Shown here piece by piece: positions 35,144 through 48,545 of a stretch of 64,000 nucleotides of DNA (within the stretch, counting starts at the first letter, position 1; each line of letters opens with the position of its first letter). Origin of the DNA: Ptiloglossa arizonensis (Eukaryota > Arthropoda > Insecta > Hymenoptera > Colletidae); NCBI RefSeq assembly GCF_051014685.1, contig NW_027478790.1, positions 186,001 through 250,000 on the forward strand, written 5' to 3'. The translations under genes and the position numbers were made by a program. The notes under the pieces are model-generated. The model was not told where the DNA came from. It saw only the letters and a program-made list of their open reading frames with translations, and ran no database searches.

Positions 35144-38100
35144 CCAATACGCAAAATATCTGTTGCATCTGAAAGTAGAAACACGCCCGATTACATCGGT
35201 ATGTGTAGTTTTCCCCTAGGCCATTCCAGTTATTCATTTCGAGCATCACAACTGCGAAAATTTTGAGTTTCTCAAGCGTTTCTTACATCCAAACGGCCAT
35301 ATCTCGGGAACGGATTGACCAATCCACAAAATTTCTGTTGCTTCTGAAAGTAGAAACTCGCTCGATTACAACGGTATGCGCACTTTTCCCCTACGCCGTT
35401 CTAGTTATTCGTGTCGAGCATCAGAACTGCGAAAATTTTGAGTTTCTCAAGCGTTTCTTACCTCCAAACTGCCACATCTCGCAAACGGATTGACCAATCC
35501 GCAAAATTTCTGTTGCATCTGAAAGTAGAAACTCGCCCGATTACAACGGTAGGTGTAGTTTTCCCCTAGGCCGTTCTAGTTACTCGTTTCGAGCATCAGA
35601 ACTGCGAAAATTTTGAGTTTCTCAAGCGTTTCTTACCTCCAAACTGCCATATCTCGCGAACGGATTGACCAATACGCAAAATTTCTGTTGCATCTGAAAG
35701 TAGAAACACGCCCGATTACAGCGGTATGTGTAGTTTTCCCCTAGGCCGTTCCAGTTATTCATTTCGAGCATCATAACTGCGAAAATTTTGAGTTTCTCAA
35801 GCGTTTCTTACATCCAAACGGCCATATCTCGTGAAAGGATTGACCAATCCGCAAAATTTCTGTTGCTTCTGAAAGTAGAAACTCGCCCGATTACAACGGT
35901 GTGCGTACTTCTCCCCTAGGCCGTTCTAGTCATTCGTTTCGAGCATCAGAACTGCGAAAATTTTGAGTTTCTCAAGCGTTTCTTACCTCCAAACTGCCAT
36001 ATCACGCGAACGGATTGACAAATCCGCAAAATTTCTGTTGCATCTGAAAGTAGAAACTCGCCCGATTACAACGGTACGTGTAGTGTTCCCCTGGGCCGTT
36101 CTAGTTATTCGTTTCGAGCATCAGACTGCGAAAATTTTGAGTTTCTCAAGCTTTTCTGACCTCCAAACTGCCATATCTCGCGAACGGATTGACCAATCCG
36201 CAAAATTTCTGTTGCATCTGAAAGTAGAAACACGCCCGATTACAGCGGTATGTGTAGTTTTCCCCTAGGTCGTTCCAGTTATTCATTTCGAGCATCATAA
36301 CTGCGAAAATTTTGAATTTCTCAAGCGTTTCTTACCTCCAAACTGCCACATCTCGCGAACGGATTGACCAATCCACAAAATTACTGTTGCTTCTGAAAGT
36401 AGAAACTCGCTCGATTACAACGGTATGCGCACTTTTCCCCTAGGCCGTTCTAGTTATTCGTGTCGAGCATCAGAACTGCGAAAATTTTGAGTTTCTCAAG
36501 CGTTTCTTACCTCCAAACTGCCACATCTCGCAAACGGATTGACCAATCCGCAAAATTTCTGTTGCATCTGAAAGTAGAAACTCGCCCGATTACAACGGTA
36601 GGTGTAGTTTTCCCCTAGGCCGTTCTAGTTACTCGTTTCGAGCATCAGAACTGCGAAAATTTTGAGTTTCTCAAGCGTTTCTTACCTCCAAACTGCCATA
36701 TCTCGCGAACGGATTGACCAATACGCAAAATTTCTGTTGCATCTGAAAGTAGAAACACGCCCGATTACAGCGGTATGTGTAGTTTTCCCCTAGGCCGTTC
36801 CAGTTATTCATTTCGAGCATCATAACTGCGAAAATTTTGAGTTTCTCAAGCGTTTCTTACATCCAAACGGCCATATCTCGCGAAAGGATTGACCAATCCG
36901 CAAAATTTCTGTTGCTTCTGAAAGTAGAAACTCGCCCGATTACAACGGTGTGCGTACTTCTCCCCTAGGCCGTTCTAGTCATTCGTTTCGAGCATCAGAA
37001 CTGCGAAAATTTTGAGTTTCTCAAGCGTTTCTTACCTCCAAACTGCCATATCACGCGAACGGATTGACAAATCCGCAAAATTTCTGTTGCATCTGAAAGT
37101 AGAAACTCGCCCGATTACAACGGTACGTGTAGTTTTCCCCTGGGCCGTTCTAGTTATTCGTTTCGAGCATCAGACTGCGAAAATTTTGAGTTTCTCAAGC
37201 GTTTCTTACCTCCAAACTGCCATATCTCGCGAACGGATTGACCAATCCGCAAAATTTCTGTTGCATCTGAAAGTAGAAACACGCCCGATTACAGCGGTAT
37301 GTGTAGTTTTCCCCTAGGTCGTTCCAGTTATTCATTTCGAGCATCATAACTGCGAAAATTTTGAATTTCTCAAGCGTTTCTTACCTCCAAACTGCCACAT
37401 CTCGCGAACGGATTGACTAATCCACAAAATTACTGTTGCTTCTGAAAGTAGAAACTCGCCCGATTACAACGGTATGCGCACTTTTCCCCTAGGCCGTTCT
37501 AGTTATTCGTGTCGAGCATCAGAACTGCGAAAATTTTGAGTTTCTCAAGCGTTTCTTACCTCTAAACTGCAATATCTCGCGAACGGATTGACCAATCCGC
37601 AAAATTTCTGTTGCATATGAAAGTAGAAACACGCCCGATTACAAATGCATGTGTAGTTTTCCCCTAGGCCGTTCTAGTTACTCGTTTCGAGCATCAGAAC
37701 TGCGAAAATTTTGAGTTTCTCAAGCGTTTCTTACCTCCAAACTGCCATATCTCGCGAACGGATTGACCAATCCGCAAAATTTCTGTTGCATCTGAAAGTA
37801 GAAACCCGCCCGATTACAACGGTACGTGTAGTTTTCCCCTAGGCCGTTCTAGTTATTCGTTTCGAGCATCAGACTGCGAAAATTTTGAGTTTCTCAAGCG
37901 TTTCTTACCTCCAAACTGCCATATCTCGCGAACGGATTGACCAATCCGCAAAATTTCTGTTGCATCTGAAAGTAGAAACACGCCCAATTACAGCGGTATG
38001 TGCAGTTTTCCCCTAGGCCGTTCCAGTTATTCATTTCGAGCATCATAACTGCGAAAATTTTGAGTTTCTCAAGCGTTTCTTACATCCAAACGGCCATATC

Positions 38101-38290
38101 TCGCGAACGGATTGACCAATCCGCAGAATTTCTGTTGCTTCTGAAAGTAGAAACTCGCCCGATTACAACGGTAGGTGTAGTTTTCCCCTAGGCCGTTCTA
38201 GTTACTCGTTTCGAGCATCAGAACTGCGAAAATTTTGAGTTTCTCAAGCGTTTCTTACATCCAAACTGCCATATCTCGCGAACGGATTGA
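35144..38290 (+). repeat. 18-mer HOR unit, copy 2 (3,147 bp)
   Basis: Restarts with ccaatacgcaaaatatctg. It matches copy 1 at offset 2,974 up to ~36.03 kb, then at offset 2,274 (caagcttttctgacc at 36,147), so it lacks the extra 4-mer of copy 1. Private marks: cacaactgcg (~35,247), ctcgtgaaagg (~35,829), gtagtgttcccc (~36,082). Also includes the rare aaactgcaatatc (~37,563) and acaaatgcatgtg (~37,640). Confidence 0.84.
35305..35479 (+). repeat. Reference monomer, class e (tatgcgcac / gtgtcgag)
   Basis: Carries ccaatccacaaaa, gcttctgaaag, cgctcgattac, tatgcgcacttttcc, ctacgccg (AvrII core lost) and ttattcgtgtcgag; the next monomer begins with cgcaaacgg. This copy starts with cgggaacgg, so NruI is lost. 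Related copies with an intact CCTAGG run to 63.5 kb. Confidence 0.87.
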
Positions 38291-40770
38291 CCAATACGCA
38301 AAATATCTGTTGCATCTGAAAGTAGAAACACGCCCGATTACATCGGTATGTGTAGTTTTCCCCTAGGCCGTTCTAGTTATTCGTTTCGAGCATCAGACTG
38401 CGAAAATTTTGAGTTTCTCAAGCGTTTCTTACCTGCAAACTGCCATATCTCGCGAACGGATTGACCAATCCGCAAAATTTCTGTTGCATCTGAAAGTAGA
38501 AACACGCCCAATTACAGCGGTATGTGCAGTTTTCCCCTAGGCCGTTCCAGTTATTCATTTCGAGCATCATAACTGCGAAAATTTTGAGTTTCTCAAGCGT
38601 TTCTTACATCCAAACGGCCATATCTCGCGAACGGATTGACCAATCCGCAAAATTTCTGTTGCTTCCGAAAGTAGAAACTCGCCCGATTACAACGGTAGGT
38701 GTAGTTTTCCCCTAGGCCGTTCTAGTTACTCGTTTCGAGCATCAGAACTGCGAAAATTTTGAGTTTCTCAAGCGTTTCTTACCTCCAAACTGCCATATCT
38801 CGCGAACGGATTGACCAATCCACAAAATTTCTGTTGCTTCTGAAAGTAGAAACTCGCTCGATTACAACGGTATGCGCACTTTTCCCCTACGCCGTTCTAG
38901 TTATTCGTGTCGAGCATCAGAACTGCGAAAATTTTGAGTTTCTCAAGCGTTTCTTACCTCCAAACTGCCACATCTCGCAAACGGATTGACCAATCCGCAA
39001 AATTTCTGTTGCATCTGAAAGTAGAAACTCGCCCGATTACAACGGTAGGTGTAGTTTTCCCCTAGGCCGTTCTAGTTACTCGTTTCGAGCATCAGAACTG
39101 CGAAAATTTTGAGTTTCTCAAGCGTTTCTTACCTCCAAACTGCCATATCACGCGAACGGATTGACAAATCCGCAAAATTTCTGTTGCATCTGAAAGTAGA
39201 AACTCGCCCGATTACAACGGTACGTGTAGTTTTCCCTGGGCCGTTCTAGTTATTCGTTTCGAGCATCAGACTGCGAAAATTTTGAGTTTCTCAAGCTTTT
39301 CTGACCTCCAAACTGCCATATCTCGCGAACGGATTGACCAATCCGCAAAATTTCTGTTGCATCTGAAAGAAGAAACACGCCCGATTACAGCGGTATGTGT
39401 AGTTTTCCCCTAGGTCGTTCCAGTTATTCATTTCGAGCATCATAACTGCGAAAATTTTGAATTTCTCAAGCGTTTCTTACCTCCAAACTGCCACATCTCG
39501 CGAACGGATTGACCAATCCACAAAATTACTGTTGCTTCTGAAAGTAGAAACTCGCTCGATTACAACGGTATGCGCACTTTTCCCCTAGGCCGTTCTAGTT
39601 ATTCGTGTCGAGCATCAGAACTGCGAAAATTTTGAGTTTCTCAAGCGTTTCTTACCTCCAAACTGCCACATCTCGCAAACGGATTGACCAATCCGCAAAA
39701 TTTCTGTTGCATCTGAAAGTAGAAACTCGCCCGATTACAACGGTAGGTGTAGTTTTCCCCTAGGCCGTTCTAGTTACTCGTTTCGAGCATCAGAACTGCG
39801 AAAATTTTGAGTTTCTCAAGCGTTTCTTACCTCCAAACTGCCATATCTCGCGAACGGATTGACCAATACGCAAAATTTCTGTTGCATCTGAAAGTAGAAA
39901 CACGCCCGATTACAGCGGTATGTGTAGTTTTCCCCTAGGCCGTTCCAGTTATTCATTTCGAGCATCATAACTGCGAAAATTTTGAGTTTCTCAAGCGTTT
40001 CTTACATCCAAACGGCCATATCTCGCGAAAGGATTGACCAATCCGCAAAATTTCTGTTGCTTCTGAAAGTAGAAACTCGCCCGATTACAACGGTGTGCGT
40101 ACTTCTCCCCTAGGCCGTTCTAGTCATTCGTTTCGAGCATCAGAACTGCGAAAATTTTGAGTTTCTCAAGCGTTTCTTACCTCCAAACTGCCATATCACG
40201 CGAACGGATTGACAAATCCGCAAAATTTCTGTTGCATCTGAAAGTAGAAACTCGCCCGATTACAACGGTACGTGTAGTTTTCCCCTGGGCCGTTCTAGTT
40301 ATTCGTTTCGAGCATCAGACTGCGAAAATTTTGAGTTTCTCAAGCGTTTCTTACCTCCAAACTGCCATATCTCGCGAACGGATTGACCAATCCGCAAAAT
40401 TTCTGTTGCATCTGAAAGTAGAAACACGCCCGATTACAGCGGTATGTGTAGTTTTCCCCTAGGTCGTTCCAGTTATTCATTTCGAGCATCATAACTGCGA
40501 AAATTTTGAATTTCTCAAGCGTTTCTTACCTCCAAACTGCCACATCTCGCGAACGGATTGACTAATCCACAAAATTACTGTTGCTTCTGAAAGTAGAAAC
40601 TCGCCCGATTACAACGGTATGCGCACTTTTCCCCTAGGCCGTTCTAGTTATTCGTGTCGAGCATCAGAACTGCGAAAATTTTGAGTTTCTCAAGCGTTTC
40701 TTACATCTAAACTGCAATATCTCGCGAACGGATTGACCAATCCGCAAAATTTCTGTTGCATATGAAAGTA
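38291..40770 (+). repeat. HOR unit, copy 3, partly rearranged
   Basis: Starts with the same mark, then diverges after tacatcggtatgtg. From ~39.15 kb it matches copy 2 at offset 3,145 (caagcttttctgacc at 39,292; gaccaatacgc at 39,861; aaactgcaatatc near 40,708). One C is lost in gttttccctggg near 39,235. Confidence 0.82.
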
Positions 40771-41595
40771 GAAACACGCCCGATTACAACTGCATGTGTA
40801 GTTTTCCCCTAGGCCGTTCCAGTTATTCGTTTCGAGCATCAGACTGCGAAAATTTTGAGTTTCTCAAGCGTTTCTTACCTCCAAACTGCCATATCTCGCG
40901 AACGGATTGACCAATCCGCAAAATTTCTGTTGCATCTGAAAGTAGAAACTCGCCCGATTACAACGGTATGTGTAGTTTTCCCCTAGGCCGTTCTAGTTAC
41001 TCGTTTCGAGCATCAGAACTGCGAAAATTTTGAGTTTCTCAAGCGTTTCTTACCTCCAAACTGCCATATCTCGCGAACGGATTGACCAATCCGCAAAATT
41101 TCTGTTGCATCTGAAAGTAGAAACTCGCCCGATTACAACGGTACGTGTAGTTTTCCCCTAGGCCGTTCTAGTTATTCTTTTCGAGCATCAGACTGCGAAA
41201 ATTTTGAGTTTCTCAAGCGTTTCTTACATCCAATCTGCCATATCTCGCGAACGGATTGACCAATCCGCAAAATTTCTGTTGCATCTGAAAGTAGAAACAC
41301 GCCCGATTACAGCGGTATGTGTAGTTTTCCCCTAGGCCGTTCTAGTCATTCGTTTCGAGCATCAGAACTGCGAAGATTTTGAGTTTCTCAAGCGTTTCTT
41401 ACCTCCAAACTGCCATATCTCGCGAACGGATTGACCAATCCGCAAAATTTCTGTTGCATCTGAAAGTAGAAACACGCCCGATTACAGCGGTATGTGTTGT
41501 TTTCCCCTAGGCCGTTCCAGTTATTCATTTCGAGCATCATAACTGCGAAAATTTTGAGTTTCTCAAGCGTTTCTTACCTCCAAACTGCCACATCT

Positions 41596-41766
41596 CGCGA
41601 ACGGACCAATCCACAAAATTTCTGTTGCTTCTGAAAGTAGAAACTCGCCCGATTACAACGGTATGCGCACTTTTCCCCTAGGCCGTTCTAGTTATTCGTG
41701 TCGAGCATCAGAACTGCGAAAATTTTGAGTTTCTCAAGCGTTTCTTACCTCCAAACTGCCACATCT
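41596..41766 (+). repeat. Short monomer, 171 bp (4-bp deletion in the dyad)
   Basis: Reads cgcgaacggaccaatccac where its relatives read cgcgaacggattgaccaa. Four bases of the left dyad arm are missing, which removes the inverted repeat. I saw no other copy of this deletion, so it is probably recent or has not spread. Confidence 0.88.
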
Positions 41767-42289
41767 CGCAAACGGATTGACCAATCCGCAAAATTTCTGT
41801 TGCATCTGAAAGTAGAAACTCGCCCGATTACAACGGTACGTGTAGTTTTCCCCTAGGCCGTTCTAGTTACTCGTTTCGAGCATCAGAACTGCGAAAATTT
41901 TGAGTTTCTCAAGCGTTTCTTACCTCCAAACTGCCATATCTCGCGAACGGATTGACCAATCCGCAAAATTTCTGTTGCATCTGAAAGTAGAAACTCGCCC
42001 GATTACAACGGTATGTGTAGTTTTCCCCTAGGCCGTTCTAGTTACTCGTTTCGAGCATCAGAACTGCGAAAATTTTGAGTTTCTCAAGCGTTTCTTACCT
42101 CCAAACTGCCATATCTCGCGAACGGATTGACCAATCCGCAAAATTTTTGTTGCATCTGAAAGTAGAAACTCGCCCGATTACAACGGTATGTGTAGTTTTC
42201 CCCAGGCCGTTCTAGTTATTCTTTTCGAGCATCAGACTGCGAAAATTTTGAGTTTCTCAAGCGTTTCTTACCTCCAATCTGCCATATCT

Positions 42290-42468
42290 CGCGAACGGAT
42301 TGACCAATCCGCAAAATTTCTGTTGCATCTGAAAGTAGAAACACGCCGATCTCCTTACAACGGTATGCGCACTTTTCCCCTAGGCCGTTCTAGTTATTCG
42401 TTTCGAGCATCAGAACTGCGAAGATTTTGAGTTTCTCAAGCGTTTCTTACCTCCAAACTGCCATATCA
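42290..42468 (+). repeat. Long monomer, 179 bp (4-bp net insertion)
   Basis: Reads acgccgatctccttacaacg at 42,343-42,362, where equivalent monomers at ~47.94, 49.86, 58.60 and 61.22 kb read cgcccgattacaacgg or a one-base variant. It is the largest insertion I found in the window. Confidence 0.87.
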
Positions 42469-43392
42469 CGCGAACGGACTGACAAATCCGCAAAATTTCT
42501 GTTGCATCTGAAAGTAGAAACTCGCCCGATTACAACGGTACGTGTAGTTTTCCCCTAGGCCGTTCTAGTTATTCGTTTCGAGCATCAGACTGCGAAAATT
42601 TTGAGTTTCTCAAGCGTTTCTTACCTCCAAACTGCCATATCTCGCGAACGGATTGACCAATCCGCAAAATTTCTGTTGCATCTGAAAGTAGAAACACGCC
42701 CGATTACAGCGGTATGTGTAGTTTTCCCCTAGGCCGTTCCAGTTATTCATTTCGAGCATCATAACTGCGAAAATTTTGAGTTTCTCAAGCGTTTCTTACA
42801 TCCAAACGGCCATATCTCGCGAAAGGATTGACCAATCCGCAAAATTTCTGTTGCTTCTGAAAGTAGAAACTCGCCCGATTACAACGGTGTGCGTACTTCT
42901 CCCCTAGGCCGTTCTAGTCATTCGTTTCGAGCATCAGAACTGCGAAAATTTTGAGTTTCTCAAGCGTTTCTTACCTCCAAACTGCCATATCACGCGAACG
43001 GATTGACAAATCCGCAAAATTTCTGTTGCATCTGAAAGTAGAAACTCGCCCGATTACAACGGTACGTGTAGTTTTCCCCCTGGGCCGCTCTAGTTATTCG
43101 TTTCGAGCATCAGACTGCGAAAATTTTGAGTTTCTCAAGCGTTTCTTACCTCCAAACTGCCATATCTCGCGAACGGATTGACCAATCCGCAAAATTTCTG
43201 TTGCATCTGAAAGTAGAAACACGCCCGATTACAGCGGTATGTGTAGTTTTCCCCTAGGTCGTTCCAATTATTCATTTCGAGCATCATAACTGCGAAAATT
43301 TTGAGTTTCTCAAGCGTTTCTTACCTCCAAACTGCCACATCTCGCGAACGGATTGACCAATCCACAAAATTACTGTTGCTTCTGAAAGTAGA

Positions 43393-45340
43393 AACTCATC
43401 CGATTACAACGGTATGCGCACTTTTCCCCTAGGCCGTTCTAGTTATTCGTGTCGAGCATCAGAACTGCGAAAATTTTGAGTTTCTCAAGCGTTTCTTACT
43501 TCCAAACTGCCATATCTCGCGAACGGATTGACCAATCCGCAAAATTTCTGTTGCATCTCAAAGTAGAAACTCGCCCGATTACAACGGTATGCGTACTTCT
43601 CCCGTAGGCCGTTCTAGTCATTCGTTTCGAGCATCAGAACTGCGAAAATTTTGAGATTCTCAAGCGTTTCTTACCTCCAAACTGCCATATCTCGCGAACG
43701 GATTGACCAATCCGCAAAATTTCTGTTGCATCTGAAAGTAGAAACTCGCCCGATTACAACGGTAGGTGTAGTTTTCCCCTAGGCCGTTCTAGTTATTCGT
43801 TTCGAGCATCAGAACTGAGAAAATTTTGAGTTTCTCAAGCGTTTCTTATTTCCAAACTGCCATATCTCGCGAACGGATCGACCAATCCGCAAAATTTCTG
43901 TTGCATCTGAAAGTAGAAACTCGCCCGATTACAACGGTAGGTGTAGTTTTCCCCTAGGCCGTTCTAGTTACTCGTTTCGAGCATCAGAACTGCGAAAATT
44001 TTGAGTTCCTCAATTGTTTCTTACCTCCAAACTGCCATATCACGCGAACGGATTGACAAATCCGCAAAATTTCTGTTGCATCTGAAAGTAGAAACTCGCC
44101 CGATTACAACGGTAGGTGTAGTTTTCCCCTAGGCCGTTCTAGTTATTCGTGTCGAGCATCAGAACTGCGAAAATTTTGAGTTTCTCAAGCGTTTCTTACT
44201 TCCAAACTGCCATATCTCGCGAACGGATTGACCAATCCGCAAAATTTCTGTTGCATCTCAAAGTAGAAACTCGCCCGATTACAACGGTATGCGTACTTCT
44301 CCCGTAGGCCGTTCTAGTCATTCGTTTCGAGCATCAGAACTGCGAAAATTTTGAGTTTCTCAAGCGTTTCTTACCTCCAAACTGCCATATCTCGCGAACG
44401 GATTGACCAATCCGCAAAATTTCTGTTGCATCTGAAAGTAGAAACTCGCCCGATTACAACGGTAGGTGTAGTTTTCCCCTAGGCCGTTCTAGTTATTCGT
44501 TTCGAGCATCAGAACTGAGAAAATTTTGAGTTTCTCAAGCGTTTCTTATTTCCAAACTGCCATATCTCGCGAACGGATCGACCAATCCGCAAAATTTCTG
44601 TTGCATCTGAAAGTAGAAACTCGCCCGATTACAACGGTAGGTGTAGTTTTCCCCTAGGCCGTTCTAGTTACTCGTTTCGAGCATCAGAACTGCGAAAATT
44701 TTGAGTTTCTCAAGCGTTTCTTACCTCCAAACTGCCATATCACGCGAACGGATTGACAAATCCGCAAAATTTCTGTTGCATCTGAAAGTAGAAACTCGCC
44801 CGATTACAACGGTAGGTGTAGTTTTCCCCTAGGCCGTTCTAGTTATTCGTTTCGAGCATCAGAACTGAGAAAATTTTGAGTTTCTCAAGCGTTTCTTATT
44901 TCCAAACTGCCATATCTCGCGAACGGATTGACCAATCCGCAAAATTTCTGTTGCATCTCAAAGTAGAAACTCGCCCGATTACAACGGTATGCGTACTTCT
45001 CCCGTAGGCCGTACTAGTCATTCGTTTCGAGCATCAGAACTGCGAAAATTTTGAGTTTCTCAAGCGTTTCTTACCTCCAAACTGCCATATCTCGCGAACG
45101 GATTGACCAATCCGCAAAATTTCTGTTGCATCTGAAAGTAGAAACTCGCCCGATTACAACGGTAGGTGTAGTTTTCCCCTAGGCCGTTCTAGTTACTCGT
45201 TTCGAGCATCAGAACTGCGAAAATTTTGAGTTTCTCAAGCGTTTCTTACCTCCAAACTGCCATATCACGCGAACGGATTGACAAATCCGCAAAATTTCTG
45301 TTGCATCTGAAAGTAGAAACTCGCCCGATTACAACGGTAT
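43393..45340 (+). repeat. Q module, copy 1: 4-mer (700 bp), ~2.8 copies
   Basis: gcatctcaaag recurs at 43,553, 44,253 and 44,953 (700-bp spacing). The 4-mer order is class f; class a with cagaactgagaaaa; gatcgacc; cacgcg with gacaaatcc. The first unit carries gagttcctcaattgtttc (44,003). The block matches 50,731-52,678 at offset 7,338 and ends near 45,340, where tatgtgtag replaces acgtgtag. Confidence 0.87.
44218..44392 (+). repeat. Reference monomer, class f (atctcaaag / cccgtagg)
   Basis: Carries gcatctcaaagtag, tatgcgtacttctcc, cgtaggccg (AvrII core lost) and tagtcattcg. Found as one member of the Q-module 4-mer at 43.55, 44.25, 44.95, 49.15, 50.89, 51.59, 52.29, 54.74, 62.07 and 62.77 kb. 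An older form with a normal cctagg and tctcgagggttcc occurs at 18.4, 19.1 and 20.0 kb. Confidence 0.88.
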
Positions 45341-45575
45341 GTGTAGTTTTCCCCTAGGCCGTTCCAGTTATTCATTTCGAGCATCATAACTGCGAAAATT
45401 TTGAGTTTCTCAAGCGTTTCTTACATCCAAACGGCCATATCTCGCGAAAGGATTGACCAATCCGCAAAATTTCTGTTGCTTCTGAAAGTAGAAACTCGCC
45501 CGATTACAACGGTGTGCGTACTTCTCCCCTAGGCCGTTCTAGTCATTCGTTTCGAGCATCAGAACTGCGAAAATT

Positions 45576-48545
45576 TTGAGTTTCTCAAGCGTTTCTTACC
45601 TCCAAACTGCCATATCACGCGAACGGATTGACAAATCCGCAAAATTTCTGTTGCATCTGAAAGTAGAAACTCGCCCGATTACAACGGTACGTGTAGTTTT
45701 CCCCTGGGCCGTTCTAGTTATTCGTTTCGAGCATCAGACTGCGAAAATTTTGAGTTTCTCAAGCGTTTCTTACCTCCAAACTGCCATATCTCGCGAACGG
45801 ATTGACCAATCCGCAAAATTTCTGTTGCATCTGAAAGTAGAAACACGCCCGATTACAGCGGTATGTGTAGTTTTCCCCTAGGTCGTTCCAGTTATTCATT
45901 TCGAGCATCATAACTGCGAAAATTTTGAATTTCTCAAGCGTTTCTTACCTCCAAACTGCCACATCTCGCGAACGGATTGACTAATCCACAAAATTACTGT
46001 TGCTTCTGAAAGTAGAAACTCGCCCGATTACAACGGTATGCGCACTTTTCCCCTAGGCCGTTCTAGTTATTCGTGTCGAGCATCAGAACTGCGAAAATTT
46101 TGAGTTTCTCAAGCGTTTCTTACATCTAAACTGCAATATCTCGCGAACGGATTGACCAATCCGCAAAATTTCTGTTGCATATGAAAGTAGAAACACGCCC
46201 GATTACAACTGCATGTGTAGTTTTCCCCTAGGCCGTTCCAGTTATTCGTTTCGAGCATCAGACTGCGAAAATTTTGAGTTTCTCAAGCGTTTCTTACCTC
46301 CAAACTGCCATATCTCGCGAACGGATTGACCAATCCGCAAAATTTCTGTTGCATCTGAAAGTAGAAACTCGCCCGATTACAACGGTATGTGTAGTTTTCC
46401 CCTAGGCCGTTCTAGTTACTCGTTTCGAGCATCAGAACTGCGAAAATTTTGAGTTTCTCAAGCGTTTCTTACCTCCAAACTGCCATATCTCGCGAACGGA
46501 TTGACCAATCCGCAAAATTTCTGTTGCATCTGAAAGTAGAAACTCGCCCGATTACAACGGTACGTGTAGTTTTCCCCTAGGCCGTTCTAGTTATTCTTTT
46601 CGAGCATCAGACTGCGAAAATTTTGAGTTTCTCAAGCGTTTCTTACATCCAATCTGCCATATCTCGCGAACGGATTGACCAATCCGCAAAATTTCTGTTG
46701 CATCTGAAAGTAGAAACACGCCCGATTACAGCGGTATGTGTAGTTTTCCCCTAGGCCGTTCTAGTCATTCGTTTCGAGCATCAGAACTGCGAAGATTTTG
46801 AGTTTCTCAAGCGTTTCTTACCTCCAAACTGCCATATCACGCGAACGGATTGACAAATCCGCAAAATTTCTGTTGCATCTGAAAGTAGAAACTCGCCCGA
46901 TTACAACGGTACGTGTAGTTTTCCCCTAGGTCGTTCTAGTTATTCGTTTCGAGCATCAGACTGCGAAAATTTTGAGTTTCTCAAGCGTTTCTTACCTCCA
47001 AACTGCCATATCTCGCGAACGGATTGACCAATCCGCAAAATTTCTGTTGCATCTGAAAGTAGAAACACGCCCGATTACAGCGGTATGTGTTGTTTTCCCC
47101 TAGGCCGTTCCAGTTATTCATTTCGAGCATCATAACTGCGAAAATTTTGAGTTTCTCAAGCGTTTCTTACCTCCAAACTGCCACATCTCGCGAACGGATT
47201 GACCAATCCACAAAATTTCTGTTGCTTCTGAAAGTAGAAACTCGCCCGATTACAACGGTATGCGCACTTTTCCCCTAGGCCGTTCTAGTTATTCGTGTCG
47301 AGCATCAGAACTGCGAAAATTTTGAGTTTCTCAAGCGTTTCTTACCTCCATACTGCCACATCTCGCAAACGGATTGACCAATCCGCAAAATTTCTGTTGC
47401 ATCTGAAAGTAGAAACTCGCCCGATTACAACGGTACGTGTAGTTTTCCCCTAGGCCGTTCTAGTTACTCGTTTCGAGCATCAGAACTGCGAAAATTTTGA
47501 GTTTCTCAAGCGTTTCTTACCTCCAAACTGCCATATCTCGCGAACGGATTGACCAATCCGCAAAATTTCTGTTGCATCTGAAAGTAGAAACTCGCCCGAT
47601 TACAACGGTATGTGTAGTTTTCCCCTAGGCCGTTCTAGTTACTCGTTTCGAGCATCAGAACTGCGAAAATTTTGAGTTTCTCAAGCGTTTCTTACCTCCA
47701 AACTGCCATATCTCGCGAACGGATTGACCAATCCGCAAAATTTCTGTTGCATCTGAAAGTAGAAACTCGCCCGATTACAACGGTATGTGTAGTTTTCCCC
47801 AGGCCGTTCTAGTTATTCTTTTCGAGCATCAGACTGCGAAAATTTTGAGTTTCTCAAGCGTTTCTTACCTCCAATCTGCCATATCTCGCGAACGGATTGA
47901 CCAATCCGCAAAATTTCTGTTGCATCTGAAAGTAGAAACACGCCCCATTACAACGGTATGCGCACTTTTCCCCTAGGCCGTTCTAGTTATTCGTTTCGAG
48001 CATCAGAACTGCGAAGATTTTGAGTTTCTCAAGCGTTTCTTACCTCCAAACTGCCATATCACGCGAACGGATTGACAAATCCGCAAAATTTCTGTTGCAT
48101 CTGAAAGTAGAAACTCGCCCGATTACAACGGTACGTGTAGTTTTCCCCTAGGCCGTTCTAGTTATTCGTTTCGAGCATCAGACTGCGAAAATTTTGAGTT
48201 TCTCAAGCGTTTCTTACCTCCAAACTGCCATATCTCGCGAACGGATTGACCAATCCGCAAAATTTCTGTTGCATCTGAAAGTAGAAACACGCCCGATTAC
48301 AGCGGTATGTGTAGTTTTCCCCTAGGCCGTTCCAGTTATTCATTTCGAGCATCATAACTGCGAAAATTTTGAGTTTCTCAAGCGTTTCTTACATGCAAAC
48401 GGCCATATCTCGCGAAAGGATTGACCAATCCGCAAAATTTCTGTTGCTTCTGAAAGTAGAAACTCGCCCGATTACAACGGTGTGCGTACTTCTCCCCTAG
48501 GCCGTTCTAGTCATTCGTTTCGAGCATCAGAACTGCGAAAATTTT
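45576..48545 (+). repeat. P module, copy 2 (17 monomers)
   Basis: Near-identical to 58,853-61,822 at offset 13,277. Order: cacgcg with cccctgggcc; class c with gttccag / gaatttctc; ccaatccacaaaattac; aaactgcaatatc; b; tatgtgtag; b with ttattcttttcg; ccaatctgcc; cacgcg; b; tatgtgttg; class e; cgcaaacgg; two tatgtgtag; ccccaggcc; tatgcgcac. Differences noticed: cgccccattac (~47,945) and acatgcaaacgg (48,391). Confidence 0.88.

Larger units (their letters stand above)
40157..42950 (+). repeat. P module, copy 1, with an internal monomer loss
   Basis: Matches 45,576 onward at offset 5,419 for about 1.2 kb: cacgcg with cccctgggcc, gttccag / gaatttctc, aaactgcaatatc, acaactgcatgtg, ttattcttttcg. 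Near 41.4 kb one monomer present in the other copies is absent. The right part holds the 171-bp and 179-bp odd monomers and ttttccccaggcc at 42,200. It overlaps the preceding HOR unit because the modules share text. Confidence 0.8.
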
